Assembly (NCBI GenBank): GCA_035249305.1
Contig: DATFGQ010000033.1
Coordinates: forward strand, 45,313 to 109,312
From: DASUNP01 sp035249305
GTDB lineage: Bacteria; Acidobacteriota; Blastocatellia; UBA7656
Length of the DNA stretch: 64,000 nt
Reading direction: 5' to 3'
Positions 34,696 through 44,321 of the stretch are shown piece after piece. The notes under the pieces were generated by a model. The model made no database searches. It saw only the letters and a program-made list of their open reading frames with translations, and was not told the DNA's origin. How positions within the stretch are numbered: the stretch's first letter is position 1; each line of letters opens with the position of its first letter. Both the position numbers and the translations under genes were made by a program.

Positions 34696-35991
34696 ATGAT
34701 TCGTAGACTGTTAATCGCATTATTGATGGCGGGCGTCATGCTCGCCGTCTTCTGGTCGCAAAATGAGACCGCTGAAGCCCAGGCCCCGATAGTGCTTCAG
34801 GGGAACATCAACAAGATCAAGCTGAAGAAAGGCAAGACCTACATTCTGCAAGGCGGCGTCTTCATCAAGAAGAAGCTGGTCGCCAAACCCGGTACGGTCG
34901 TCTTAGGCACGCAAGGCTCCTTCCTCGTCATAGACAAAGGCGCGATTATCAACGCCGTCGGCACTCTCGAACAGCCCATCGTCTTCACGAGCATCGCGCC
35001 GGTCGGTCGCAAGCGGAGAGGCGATTGGGGCGGGCTGATCTTTAACGGCAACGCGCCGATCAACGTCCCAGGCGGTGAAGCTGACGGCGAAGGCTCCACC
35101 GGCAAATACGGCGGCAACAACGCGACCGAAAGCTCGGGCGTCATGCGGTTTGTCCGCGTCGAGTACGGCGGGTTCGCCATCAGCCCCGAAAACGAGCTGA
35201 ACGCCATCGCCTTTCAAGGCGTGGGCAGCGGGACCGACATCAGCTTCGTTCAATCCGCGTTCGGCGGCGACGACGGCATAGAGATGTTCGGCGGCTCGGT
35301 CAACATGAAGAACATCGTCGTCACGGGCGCGGGCGACGACACGTTCGACTGGACGTTCGGCTGGAACGGCAAGGTCCAGTTCATGGTCGGCCAGCAGCGT
35401 AACGACGAAGCCAACAACGGCATAGAGGCCGACAACAACGAGAACGATAATAACTTCACGCCGCGGTCCGCGCCGCGCCTGATGAACTTCACGCTGGTCG
35501 GGACGGGCAATTCGGGCGCTGCACTAAGCGGGCGCGGGGTGCAACTGCGCAGGGGCACCGCGGGCGAGCTGCGCAACTTCATCATCACGGGCTTTAAGGA
35601 CGCCGGGCTCGAATTAAACGGCGGCGTCACGATAGGGCTGTTCAACAACAACACGCTCCAGATCCGAAGCTTGATAATCTTCAACAACGGCTTCGCGCCG
35701 GCGGCGCCTACTCCGCAGGGGGCGAATTTCACACCCCCGACACTCGACGCGCTGACTGCGAAAGGGCTCGGGTCGTTAAAGGTGATTGAGAGCGACCCGC
35801 AGCTCAAGAGCCCGTTCAACACGACCGCCCCCGATTTCCGGCCGAATGCCGGGTCGCCCGCTCTGGTAGCGGCCAACGCCGAGCCGCCTTTCGCTAACGA
35901 CCCGTTCTTCGACACGGCGAACTTCTTAGGGGCATTCGACGGAAACACGGACTGGACCGTGGGGTGGACCAATTGGGTATTCGGCAATTAA
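34696..35991 (+). CDS. Exported beta-helix-like partner of the TonB receptor
   Basis: About 431 aa; ATG 34696 with AGGAGGAGAAGG upstream. Signal peptide MIRRLLIALLMAGVMLAVFW. Text such as GKTYILQGGVFIKKK, GRKRRGDWGGLIFNGNAPIN, SGVMRFVRVEYGGFAISPEN and GDDTFDWTFGWNGKVQF is characteristic of a family widely encoded beside CarboxypepD_reg TonB receptors in Bacteroidota and Acidobacteriota; it probably folds as a beta-helix. It probably shares an mRNA and substrate with the receptor. Confidence 0.8.
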   Translation: MIRRLLIALLMAGVMLAVFWSQNETAEAQAPIVLQGNINKIKLKKGKTYILQGGVFIKKKLVAKPGTVVLGTQGSFLVIDKGAIINAVGTLEQPIVFTSIAPVGRKRRGDWGGLIFNGNAPINVPGGEADGEGSTGKYGGNNATESSGVMRFVRVEYGGFAISPENELNAIAFQGVGSGTDISFVQSAFGGDDGIEMFGGSVNMKNIVVTGAGDDTFDWTFGWNGKVQFMVGQQRNDEANNGIEADNNENDNNFTPRSAPRLMNFTLVGTGNSGAALSGRGVQLRRGTAGELRNFIITGFKDAGLELNGGVTIGLFNNNTLQIRSLIIFNNGFAPAAPTPQGANFTPPTLDALTAKGLGSLKVIESDPQLKSPFNTTAPDFRPNAGSPALVAANAEPPFANDPFFDTANFLGAFDGNTDWTVGWTNWVFGN

Positions 35992-36010
35992 TCAATTATG
36001 TTTGCGAATC

Positions 36011-36044
36011 GAAGGCCACCTGCTTCAACAGGCAGGCGGCCTTC
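36011..36044. other. Hairpin between the beta-helix and lipoprotein genes
   Basis: GAAGGCCaCCTGC...GCAGGcGGCCTTC forms a 12-13-bp stem ending exactly at ATG 36045. There is no T run, so it could hide the ribosome-binding site of the next gene or be an attenuator. Confidence 0.45.
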
Positions 36045-36569
36045 ATGCTTACGGCCGTGCTCTGCACGGCGTTGATGTCTACGGGCTGCGCCGTCTCTTC
36101 CGTGCAGCAGCAGGCCGCGCCGCTTGCTGTTGCGGGGCCGCGCACTCTCGACCACGCGCACTCAAGCCCCGAAGCTCTCGCCAGGCATTTTCTAAAAGCG
36201 GTCGCGGCGAAAGACCTGACTGAGCTGCGACAGATGCGAATCACTAAAGACGAGTTCTGTCGGTTGGTCTGGCCGGAGCTGCCTTCGAGCAGGATACAGA
36301 ACCTCTCGTGCGACTTTGCCTGGGATCAGGCGACGCTCAGGAGCGAAGGCGGGCTCTACGACCTGCTCCCGAGCCACGGCGGCAAGCGTTACGAGCTGGT
36401 CTCCCTCAGCTTCGCCAAGGGCATTGATTCGTACGCGGGCTACAAAGTTCTTAAAGAGCCGCGCGTGGTCGTCAAAGACGAAAGCGGCCGCCAGCAGGAG
36501 GTCCGCCTCTTCGGCTCGATGCTTGAGATGAACGGCCAGTTCAAGCTCTTCAGTTTCGTGACGGACTGA
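36045..36569 (+). CDS. Putative lipoprotein of unknown function
   Basis: About 174 aa from MLTAVLCTALMSTGC, a lipoprotein signal with lipobox STGC (Cys15). The ORF extends upstream in frame to 35964, but that part overlaps the previous gene. The mature protein has SPEALARHFLKAVAAKDLTEL, an NTF2-like opening, then charged beta-rich sequence. Family not recognised. It follows the TonB/beta-helix pair with a hairpin in between. Confidence 0.65.
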   Translation: MLTAVLCTALMSTGCAVSSVQQQAAPLAVAGPRTLDHAHSSPEALARHFLKAVAAKDLTELRQMRITKDEFCRLVWPELPSSRIQNLSCDFAWDQATLRSEGGLYDLLPSHGGKRYELVSLSFAKGIDSYAGYKVLKEPRVVVKDESGRQQEVRLFGSMLEMNGQFKLFSFVTD

Positions 36570-36584
36570 AGGCGCGAATGACGC

Positions 36585-36674
36585 TCACAGCCGCGCCAGA
36601 AGCTCTTTGACCTTCGCCTCTATCATGTCGCGCACCTGGCGGAACTCGGCCGCTCCCTTTCTCTCCCGCCTACG
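36585..36674 (-). pseudogene. Possible 3' remnant of a phosphatase-like gene
   Basis: On the minus strand this reads ...GAAEFRQVRDMIEAKVKELLARL-stop, resembling the C-terminal helix of low-molecular-weight phosphatase/arsenate reductase proteins. No upstream domain is found in any frame. Weak evidence; may be coincidental. The rest of 36570-36846 is empty. Confidence 0.2.
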
Positions 36675-36846
36675 GTTGTATCCGTCATTACTATCAGCAT
36701 AGCGTCAAAGCGCGGCATTCGCACTTCCGGCGAAGTTAAATTCATGTAAAATAGTCTCCGCACCGTTTTTCGATGGCTGCCCCGCGTGGTAATATGGGCG
36801 GCACTTTTTAGCATTAAATTCGCACTACGAACTGGAGGCGGCGAGA

Positions 36847-37266
36847 ATGGCTGAACCGGACTTTGTGCCTATCAAGATAATCGGCTGCGATGAAGAGAGA
36901 GTCAAAAAGGCTTCGGGCAATAAGAAGCAGTATCTAATTCCGTTCACGCTGTCGGCCAAGCCGTCGCGATCCTGGCAAGAGAGTTTTGATGACGCCTGGC
37001 AATCGGCTCGCAAGAAATCGGACTCTTCGGCTAAAGCCAGCGCGCAGGTGAAGAAGGGCGAGCTCGTGCTCGAATGCTCGCTCGATAACGTCAGAGAGCT
37101 GTTCGGCTACCTCAAGACCGCCGCCGCCGAGGCGAATGACGAGTACCTGAAAGAGGTCCAGGAGAAGGCGGAAAAAAACGCGCGAAAGCAGCAGAAGCGC
37201 GAGCAAGAGCAGCTCGCCGATAAACAGGCTATTCGCGAAGCCCTCGCCGGCCTAGATTTCTCTTAG
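36847..37266 (+). CDS. Conserved-looking hypothetical protein with charged C-terminal helix
   Basis: 139 aa; ATG with GGAGGCGG upstream. Residues 1-95 are a compact mixed domain (VPIKIIGCDEERVKK, YLIPFTLSAKPSRSWQESFD). Residues about 96-135 are a long Lys/Glu/Gln helix, probably coiled coil. Cytoplasmic. The family is not recognised. Confidence 0.65.
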   Translation: MAEPDFVPIKIIGCDEERVKKASGNKKQYLIPFTLSAKPSRSWQESFDDAWQSARKKSDSSAKASAQVKKGELVLECSLDNVRELFGYLKTAAAEANDEYLKEVQEKAEKNARKQQKREQEQLADKQAIREALAGLDFS

Positions 37267-37341
37267 AGTGAATTTGACAGTCGCGAATTGCGCGAGTAAA
37301 GCACAAGCACATAAGCCTCGAAGAGGCGTGATTCAATAAGG

Positions 37342-37518
37342 AAGCCCCGCAGGGGCGCTATTCAATAGCCCGGCGCAACGCGCCGGGTAAGCCGTCATAC
37401 GAGACGAAGCCCTGAAAGGGCGCGGTAGTTATACCGCCCTTTCAGGGCTTTTCATTAACGACAATTCGTTTCCAGGGGCGTTGCCCCTGGCTATTGAATA
37501 GCGCCCCTGCGGGGCTTG
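37342..37518. repeat. Nested palindromic intergenic repeats
   Basis: The outer arms AAGCCCCGCAGGGGCGCTAT (plus TCAATAGCC) and GGCTATTGAATAGCGCCCCT (plus GCGGGGCTT) are exact inverted copies. Inside are GCCCTGAAAGGGCG / CGCCCTTTCAGGGC and CCCGGCGC-aac-GCGCCGGG. Such modules are common intergenic elements in Acidobacteriota and Planctomycetes. They separate two convergent genes and may stop transcription from both sides. Confidence 0.8.
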
Positions 37519-37564
37519 CGAATGCGCGCCGTCGCCTCTGCTTTTACTCGCGCTCTTTCGAGGC

Positions 37565-39742
37565 TTATGACAGCTTGCGGTTTAAGGCAAGGCTGCGGAT
37601 CGCATCGTCAAGCTCATTCTGAACCTTCGCGCGGTCGGCCGCTATCGCACGACGCTCCGCCGCGATCTGCTCCATGCGCGTCTCTTGCTCGCCCGCTTTA
37701 GCGACGTATCGCGCGATCAATTGCCTGGTCTCGGCCGTATCTTTAAGCGCCTTGATATTCTCGCGCAGCCGCCCCTGGTCGGCGGCTATCTCCGCCGCCT
37801 CGCGCTCGATCGAAGCGAGACGGCGGTCGAGCGCGGCGATCCTCGCTTTGATCTCCATTATCTTTTCGAGCGCCGCGTGCGTCTCTTCGTCGATGTAGCG
37901 GCGCGCGACGAAGAGCTTTATGTCGTCTGGCGTAAGGTTCGACAGCGCGTAGCTGTCCATCAGCGGCAGGCGCTCGGTCACGGGAAACTCGATAGTCTCC
38001 TGCGCCGGGACTTCCACGCGGAAGCGGTAGAGAGTGGCGGTCGTCTCGGCGGGCTTCTGAGTCTTGTCAGACAGAACCCATTTTTCGCGGACGGGGTGCT
38101 CTACGTAGACGACGCGAGGGCGGTCGGTCTGGTTGGTTATGGTGTAGACCTTCTTGTCCGTTTGATAGTAATGAGCCTGAAGGACTCCGTTCGAGGCGCG
38201 AACGAGGACCGCGGGCTCGCGGTCTATCTTCGAGCGCGCAGTCACAAGCGTCCCGAGGTCGAGCGCAAAAGAGATGAAGCGCTCCTCCTCGGGCTTGAGC
38301 CGCTCTATCAACGCCTCGCCCGCGTAAGCCTCGCCTTCGATCACCGTCATCGACCCGTCTTCGAGTGTGAGCGGTGACGTGTTCTTCAAACGGATGCCGC
38401 TCATCGGTCGATCTTTTCTCGCGGCCTCGTTGTAGATCGAGACGCGCTCGCCTTCCATGCGCATCTGAAGAATCGGGATCAAGGCCGAGCGGTCTCGCCT
38501 GAGCGTGACGGGCTGGTCTATGCGGTACTCGAACAGGTCGCCGACCTTCTTGCCGGTCGCGGCCGTCTTCACTCCCGATTCTTCGCTCGTTATCGCATCG
38601 CTAATACTTGTTCTAGGGCCTGCCGACGGAGCCGCGGCGTCAGCAAGCGGAGGGGCCGCGCCGGCCATGCCTGAACCCGCGCCCGGACCGACACCGCTCC
38701 CCGACCCTGCGCCTACGCCCCCGGCCATTCCGCCCGGTATGCCGCCCGGCGCATACGAGCCTGTGTCGTGTACCTGCGGCTCAAGCGCGAGGTCTTCGGG
38801 AATGGGTATGACGGGGCGATGGCGGTAGAGCGGCTGCTGGAGCGGCTGTATAAAAGATACGGGCGTGCCCGACACCAGCGAAAGCTCCACGCCCGTCCAG
38901 TCCTCATCTCCGACGTTGTCGACTATCGCCCACCCCTGGAAGAAAGGCTTGCCCGTGTCGTCGAGCACTACGCGGTAAGTTGTCTTCCAGATGGGCGCGG
39001 CGACCGTGTAGCTGACGGCCAGCTCGCGCACGCCTTCGCCCGTCGAGGTGACGACGATGGTCTTCGCGTCGCGTCGCCTGGTCGAGGCCGTCGCGCGCGC
39101 GAACTCCGAAATGTCTTGCCACGCGCCTTCGTCGAGCAGCCGAATGCTTCGGACTTCGGAAAGGTCGAAGCTCGAAAGCTCTCCGTTGTCCGAGGCTATG
39201 ACCAGAAGATTGGTTACGAGAGGAGGCTTATTCGCGTCTATCTGTGATTTGCGCTCTTCGACCGTGAGGACCGCGCCGCGGACGGAGCGGGATTGAGTCG
39301 TCACGATGACGTGAGCGCCCTGGAGCTGAGTGAGCACGGCCGCGAGCCCGCCCGCGGGAGAGCTCTCCTCCTGCTCGGTCGCGGCATCGATCGAGAACGG
39401 GATTTCGTTCAAGCGCGCGGAAGGCGGCGCGGAAGAGTTATAGCTGACCGCGCCTATGCGGCCGCGGCCGAGGTCGAGCACGACGAGCGACTTGAGCACG
39501 TCGTCGACCTGTGATTGTTTGAACGGCAGGTTGATCTCGGCCTGGCCCGTGATTGTCCCTCGCCGCTCGAAGTAAGCGACGCCGTTGCTGTAGAGCACGA
39601 CGCGGCGTATCGGCAAGACAGGGGCCGGGCTTTGAGCTGTTGAGACCGCTTTGACAGGCGACGCGCGACGCATAGCGCGCGACTGCGCGTAAGCGCCGGG
39701 CAGAGACACGACTAGCAGGGCAACGATTGTGATGACTTTCAT
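37565..39742 (-). CDS. DUF4139 domain-containing exported protein
   Basis: 725 aa with signal peptide (1-19, ending AYA). The N-terminal region (VVLYSNGVAYFERRGTI, FKQSQVDDVLKSLVV) and the central beta domain (LAVSYTVAAPIWKTTYRVVL, WTGVELSLVSGTP) are typical of DUF4139 proteins. A low-complexity Gly/Ala/Pro linker lies at about 325-365. The C-terminus (about 630-720) is a coiled coil. Acts outside the cytoplasm; biochemical role unknown in this family. Confidence 0.85.
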   Translation of the reverse strand: MKVITIVALLVVSLPGAYAQSRAMRRASPVKAVSTAQSPAPVLPIRRVVLYSNGVAYFERRGTITGQAEINLPFKQSQVDDVLKSLVVLDLGRGRIGAVSYNSSAPPSARLNEIPFSIDAATEQEESSPAGGLAAVLTQLQGAHVIVTTQSRSVRGAVLTVEERKSQIDANKPPLVTNLLVIASDNGELSSFDLSEVRSIRLLDEGAWQDISEFARATASTRRRDAKTIVVTSTGEGVRELAVSYTVAAPIWKTTYRVVLDDTGKPFFQGWAIVDNVGDEDWTGVELSLVSGTPVSFIQPLQQPLYRHRPVIPIPEDLALEPQVHDTGSYAPGGIPGGMAGGVGAGSGSGVGPGAGSGMAGAAPPLADAAAPSAGPRTSISDAITSEESGVKTAATGKKVGDLFEYRIDQPVTLRRDRSALIPILQMRMEGERVSIYNEAARKDRPMSGIRLKNTSPLTLEDGSMTVIEGEAYAGEALIERLKPEEERFISFALDLGTLVTARSKIDREPAVLVRASNGVLQAHYYQTDKKVYTITNQTDRPRVVYVEHPVREKWVLSDKTQKPAETTATLYRFRVEVPAQETIEFPVTERLPLMDSYALSNLTPDDIKLFVARRYIDEETHAALEKIMEIKARIAALDRRLASIEREAAEIAADQGRLRENIKALKDTAETRQLIARYVAKAGEQETRMEQIAAERRAIAADRAKVQNELDDAIRSLALNRKLS

Positions 39743-39875
39743 CTCGCACTCCTTAGAACTTATCTCGTTATGCTTCTGGAATGGGATGCTTCAGCAAACT
39801 TGCATCCATACTGAAACGCCTTCTCGCCGCCTTATTATTTGACACCGATGGACAGAGCCGTGTTCCGCAGCCGTA

Positions 39876-41423
39876 TCAGAATTTGTATATCACGTCGAAC
39901 TGCATGCGGTTGAGCCACCTGTTGAAGGGCGACAGCGGAACGGCCCTGTTCGCTCTTTGAGAGAACAGCCCCGTCCATTGAAGCGTCACGCCGTTCGCGA
40001 CCTGATAACCGAAAGTGGGCATATGCACGCGGCTGTTCGACGCCAGGATGTCGCTAAAGTTGAACGGCACGAGGACGGCGTCCTGTTCTATGCGCGTGAA
40101 TGTGTACCCGAGCAGCCAGTCGCCCGGCTCTCTGTTCTGACCGACCTGAACGCCCGCCCAGTAGCCGTCCTGCTCGTTGTCTATCCTGCCGCTCATATTG
40201 CGGACGTAATCGAAAACGAAAGAGACAGGGACGCGCGAGCCTGCCTGCCAGGTCAGGTTGCCCAGTATGTCAAGCAGGTGGAAGTTGGCCAGGAACCCGA
40301 TCGGGTTGCCCGCGGCGTTTCTGATGATGCGGTTCGTGGTGCCGAGCGCGCCATTCTGCCCGCCTGACAGGCCCGCGCTGTTGGCGATGCCGCCGTTGAC
40401 CTGAGTCGTCGCCGCGCCCAGCGCGAGCAATACGCGGTCGGCCCTGTTCCAATCGTAGTAGGCCACGTTGACGTTCGCCGAAACGGTCTTTGAGAATTGC
40501 CAGTCGGTCTGCGCCTGCCCGCCGAAAAGCACTCCGTCTTTGAGCCCCGACTGTTCGTCGAAAGGCAACTGGAAGGCGACAAGCTTAATCTGCCTCAGGC
40601 TCGAAGAGGTCTTGAAGTAGAGCGCTTCCGACGCGCCTTCGACGTTCACGTCGTCGTCCCACACCATCTGCGTCTTGCGGAAAGTGGGCTCGAACTTTCC
40701 CGCGACAAGCTGCACGCCCACGTCGTCCGTCTTCGAGTCGTACCTGACGAAGGCGCGTTCGAGGGCGAACGGCTTGCGCTCGAAGAAATCGGTGAGCGTC
40801 TGGTTGGTAGAGATGGGGTCGGTGAAGATGCCGGTTGCGATACGAAAGCCCCAATCGAAGTTGTTGCCGAGCGAACCGTCAAGCGCCACCCGCGCTCGGA
40901 CTCGCAGCCGGTTCCTAGCGGGCGCATCGACCAGAGCGTCGAAGCCTTGATTGCTAAAAGTCTCCCCGCGAAACCTTATGTCGCCGCTAAACCTTATCGC
41001 GCCGAACTTCTTATAAAGCTCGTCGACCCTCTTCTGCGTGGGGTCGGCCGGTGTGGCTTCGTTCTTGCCCGCCGCGTGGGTCTGCGCTGGAGCGTGCGCC
41101 GCCATGGCGGCTTCCGCAACGCTGGAGGAAGGCTGCGCCGCGCCGCGTTTCTCTACCAACTCGCGAAGCGTCTGGATCTCGCGCTGCTGCCGCTCGATCA
41201 CCTGCTCAAGCGCCTTCAGCCTCTCTTCTACCGCGACGGGCGTTGGGGCCGCGTCGCGCTTATCGCCGGCCGCGCGGCTGTCCGCGGGCGCGGGGTTGTT
41301 TCCAGAATTGCTACCAGAATTGTTCACGGCCTGCTGCGCTGCGCTTGCCGCCGTCATTGCGTAAGAGAAGAAAAAAGCAATCATCAATGCCAGGCGCACT
41401 TTATTGGCCGTCTTGTTAAACAT
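39876..41423 (-). CDS. Putative outer-membrane porin with periplasmic coiled coil
   Basis: 515 aa. Signal peptide 1-28 (ending ASA), a Ser/Asn/Ala linker, then a short coiled coil (RLKALEQVIERQQREIQTLR) that probably trimerises or binds the wall. From about residue 140 the sequence is an amphipathic beta barrel (IRFSGDIRFRGETFSNQGFD) ending QFDVIYKF with the terminal Phe required for BAM recognition. Matches the putative-porin class. Substrate unknown. Confidence 0.85.
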   Translation of the reverse strand: MFNKTANKVRLALMIAFFFSYAMTAASAAQQAVNNSGSNSGNNPAPADSRAAGDKRDAAPTPVAVEERLKALEQVIERQQREIQTLRELVEKRGAAQPSSSVAEAAMAAHAPAQTHAAGKNEATPADPTQKRVDELYKKFGAIRFSGDIRFRGETFSNQGFDALVDAPARNRLRVRARVALDGSLGNNFDWGFRIATGIFTDPISTNQTLTDFFERKPFALERAFVRYDSKTDDVGVQLVAGKFEPTFRKTQMVWDDDVNVEGASEALYFKTSSSLRQIKLVAFQLPFDEQSGLKDGVLFGGQAQTDWQFSKTVSANVNVAYYDWNRADRVLLALGAATTQVNGGIANSAGLSGGQNGALGTTNRIIRNAAGNPIGFLANFHLLDILGNLTWQAGSRVPVSFVFDYVRNMSGRIDNEQDGYWAGVQVGQNREPGDWLLGYTFTRIEQDAVLVPFNFSDILASNSRVHMPTFGYQVANGVTLQWTGLFSQRANRAVPLSPFNRWLNRMQFDVIYKF

Positions 41424-41497
41424 GGTTTTCTCCTTGTGAATCAGAGCTGTGTTCGAGCGCGATTGCGCTGCCGAGATGCTTCATCGTTTTAGCGGGA

Positions 41498-41514
41498 GTT
41501 ACTGTGTATGTAAC
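41498..41514. promoter_or_regulatory. Palindrome upstream of the porin gene
   Basis: GTTAC-tgtgtat-GTAAC, 75-91 bp before the porin ATG; a second partial copy of TGTAACA lies near 41570. Possible operator; regulator unknown. Confidence 0.3.
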
Positions 41515-41605
41515 AGGTTTTTAACTAGAGGGCCAGTATATAAGTCTCGTATTAAGTAATCGTGAAGTGGATGTTACAAAATGGTTAAAACTCGCGGCGA
41601 AGCTT

Positions 41606-43165
41606 TTACAGCGTGCGGCCGACGCCGAATCTGAACGCCACTCTTCTTTCGGGCGCGAGCAAGAGAGATTCCGGCAGGTTCCTTTGCGCGTTCGGGTTGA
41701 ACGACAGTATCAGCCGCGCGGGCAGGTTGAAAAAGGGGATTTGAAAACGCAGCTCGCCGCCGAGCGATACGCGGTAATTGGGGAAGCGGTCTTCGCCAGC
41801 GTCGAGCGGCCTGAGGACGGTGATGAGCGGCAGCGGCTCTGGAAACGGCTCGACCATGGTAGTGCTTTCGAACCTCTCCTCTTTTAAGCCGCGCGCGTTT
41901 AGCGAGGCCCCGAGGTCGAAGAAAACCGCTCCTGAAAATTGCCAGATGAGCGGGGCGCGATACTCCGCGTTGACGATTATCCTTGAGTCGCCGCCGACGG
42001 GGCGGACCTCGCTCGAAAGCAGGATGGGAGTCTCGCCCGGCGGCGCGAGGAAGCGGTCTACGCGCGCGAGCGGCGCGATTGAGTTCACGTCGTAGCCGCG
42101 CACCTCCGTTTCGCCGCCCAGAAAAAACCTCCTGAAGATTGGAACGCCGTCGACGGCGGCGAGGGCCTGCGCGCTGAGCCGCTCTCCGAAGGCAGCGATG
42201 TGCGTAGCGCGAAGGCGCAGCCCGACGACGCGCGGCTCTCTGCGCTCGCGGTCGAGCCTGTGGAACCAGCGGAAGTCGATTGACGGCATCGCCGCGTTGA
42301 GGCTGCCCCCGAGCAGCCGCGCGCCCAGCTCGGTCGCGACGACCAGCCTGCTGCCTTCGCGCGGATCAAAGTCGCGGTCCAGCGTGTCATGAATGATCGA
42401 GGGCGTGATCGAGGCGACGCGAATCCTTTCTTGATCGATCTCGCCGATGTTCACGCTCGACCTGACGGGCGCGTCCAGCAGGTTCGTGGAGGTGAAAGAG
42501 TATGCGAGGCTCGCCTGTGTCGCCGCGCCCAGCGCGGAGCGGGCGGCGGTGAAGGGAAAGGATATGCCGAAGCTCGCGCCCGCGGTTCGCTCGACAAACA
42601 GCGGCTCACGCTCTTCGGGCGCGGCCCTGGCGTCGACGAACTCAAGCCGGTTATAAAAACCCGCGAGGTCGATTCTCACAGGGTTCTTCAACAACAGCGC
42701 GGTCGAATACTGCGCGCCCGCGCTGCGCTCGCGGCTGCCCGCGCGCAGGCGGGCCGACAGCCTGTCGCCGCCGCCCGTCAGGTTTATGTTCGCGTAATCG
42801 ATCCCGGCCGCGAACCCGCCCGTAGTGCCGCCGCCCGCGCTAACGTCGATCCTCTGGTGATCGCGCTCCTTGAGCCGCAGCTCGGCGTTGACTACGCCGT
42901 TCGCTTCGTCAAACGTGAGCGTAACGTCGGCGGAAGTGACGGGCTCGAACAGCCCGGAGCGGCTTATCTGCTCAAGCCCCTGCTCCCATCTCACCAGGTT
43001 GAAGATGTCGCCTTCGTTAAGCGGTATCATACGCCTGACGGTAAGGTCGTCTGTGCGTCTGTTGCCGGTGATGCTTAGTTTCCCCAGCCGGTACTGCTGC
43101 GCGCCGTAGCAGGGCGGGGCGACCAGCGCGGTGCAGGCTAAAACGAGCCAGGCCATTCTCATCAT
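41606..43165 (-). CDS. BamA/TamA-family outer-membrane protein with one POTRA
   Basis: 519 aa; signal peptide 1-22. One POTRA-like domain (about 25-100, KLSITGNRRTDDLTVRRMIP...GDIF) precedes a surface-antigen D15-type barrel. The barrel includes the substrate-type loop RRFFLGGETEVRGYDVNSI, corresponding to the conserved GGxxxxRGY motif, and ends FRFGVGRTL. A full BamA has five POTRAs, so this is a short relative that may help insert or export a specific partner. Adjacent to the porin on the same strand. Confidence 0.82.
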   Translation of the reverse strand: MMRMAWLVLACTALVAPPCYGAQQYRLGKLSITGNRRTDDLTVRRMIPLNEGDIFNLVRWEQGLEQISRSGLFEPVTSADVTLTFDEANGVVNAELRLKERDHQRIDVSAGGGTTGGFAAGIDYANINLTGGGDRLSARLRAGSRERSAGAQYSTALLLKNPVRIDLAGFYNRLEFVDARAAPEEREPLFVERTAGASFGISFPFTAARSALGAATQASLAYSFTSTNLLDAPVRSSVNIGEIDQERIRVASITPSIIHDTLDRDFDPREGSRLVVATELGARLLGGSLNAAMPSIDFRWFHRLDRERREPRVVGLRLRATHIAAFGERLSAQALAAVDGVPIFRRFFLGGETEVRGYDVNSIAPLARVDRFLAPPGETPILLSSEVRPVGGDSRIIVNAEYRAPLIWQFSGAVFFDLGASLNARGLKEERFESTTMVEPFPEPLPLITVLRPLDAGEDRFPNYRVSLGGELRFQIPFFNLPARLILSFNPNAQRNLPESLLLAPERRVAFRFGVGRTL

Positions 43166-43317
43166 AACAAGTATTGCCCTGTGAATAAGGCTAACACAAT
43201 CGAGCGACCGGGCTTCTTGTGATAGAACGCCCGCGGCTACGCTTCTTGCCTGCCCCCTGGCGCGCGGATATACTGTTGGCGCCTGCTGTGATTTTCACCT
43301 GTCAGAGGAGAGGGAAA

Positions 43318-44316
43318 GTGAAGACGATCAAAGTTCTGGTGGCGTTCATCTTCTTAGTCGGCATAGTCGCATCGCTCGCAACACAAGCTTTTGCCTACCC
43401 GCCTTTTCTGGCTAAGGCGAGAAAGTTCGGCGCGAAGGACTGCACTTTCTGCCACGTCGATCCCGACGGCGGCCCGCCCTGGAACGAGCGGGGCAAGTGG
43501 CTCGTGGCGGAGAAGGAACGGCGCAAGGCCGACGTAGTCGACGTCGAATGGCTGGCCGATTACAAGCCCGGCAGTCAGGCGGCAAAGGCCGAGCCGCCGA
43601 AGGCCGCCGATAAGCCCGCGCCCGCTGCGGCCAACCCCGTCGAGGGTGAGTTGTTGAAGCTGGAGCGCGAGTGGCTAGACGCCTACACCAACCGCGACGC
43701 GGCGGCGATGGACCGCATAGAGGCCGACGACTTCGTTATCACCTACTCGAACGGGGCGATGAGCAACAAGGCTCAAGAGGTCGACAGGCTCAAGCGGCCC
43801 GCGCCGGCGGGACCGCCCCCTCAATTCAGCACCGAAGGGACGACGGTGCGCTTCATCCGCGACGACGTTGCTATACTGTCGGGCGTCGTCATAGGCAAGT
43901 GGCAGATGAACGGCAAAGATGTCGTCGAGAGGTCGCGCTACACGGACGTGTGGGCGAAGAGAGGCGGCCGGTGGCAAGTGGTCTCTTCGCATTTAAGCAC
44001 CATCCCCGCGCCGAAGGCCGACGCGCCAAAATCGAACGAGGGCGCGGCAGTCAAGGTCGACCCGAAAGTCCTCGACTCGTACCTGGGCGAGTACGAGCTC
44101 CCGATGTTTACGCTCGTCGTGACCAGGGAAGGTGACAAGCTCTTCGGACAGCCGCCGGGAGACACTAAAGAAGAGCTCGTCCCGATCTCCGACACCGAGT
44201 TCACAGTGACGAACGTCAACGCGAAGATCAGGTTCGTTAAAGACGAGTCGGGCAAGGTAACTCACATGACGGTCAACCTCAACGGCCAGGACGTTCAAGG
44301 CAAGAAGATCAAGTAA
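43318..44316 (+). CDS. Exported CxxCH / DUF4440 / DUF3471 fusion protein
   Basis: About 332 aa from GTG 43318, which has GAGGAGAGG upstream. Signal peptide (ending AFA at about 25), then CTFCHVDPDGG, a single haem-c binding motif in a short cytochrome-like segment. Next is a SnoaL/NTF2-like DUF4440 domain (about 115-235), then a DUF3471-type domain (about 245-330, YLGEYELPMFTLVVTREGDK). The order haem motif, NTF2-like, DUF3471 is unusual. Periplasmic; function unknown. Confidence 0.78.
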   Translation: MKTIKVLVAFIFLVGIVASLATQAFAYPPFLAKARKFGAKDCTFCHVDPDGGPPWNERGKWLVAEKERRKADVVDVEWLADYKPGSQAAKAEPPKAADKPAPAAANPVEGELLKLEREWLDAYTNRDAAAMDRIEADDFVITYSNGAMSNKAQEVDRLKRPAPAGPPPQFSTEGTTVRFIRDDVAILSGVVIGKWQMNGKDVVERSRYTDVWAKRGGRWQVVSSHLSTIPAPKADAPKSNEGAAVKVDPKVLDSYLGEYELPMFTLVVTREGDKLFGQPPGDTKEELVPISDTEFTVTNVNAKIRFVKDESGKVTHMTVNLNGQDVQGKKIK

Positions 44317-44321
44317 CCCTG

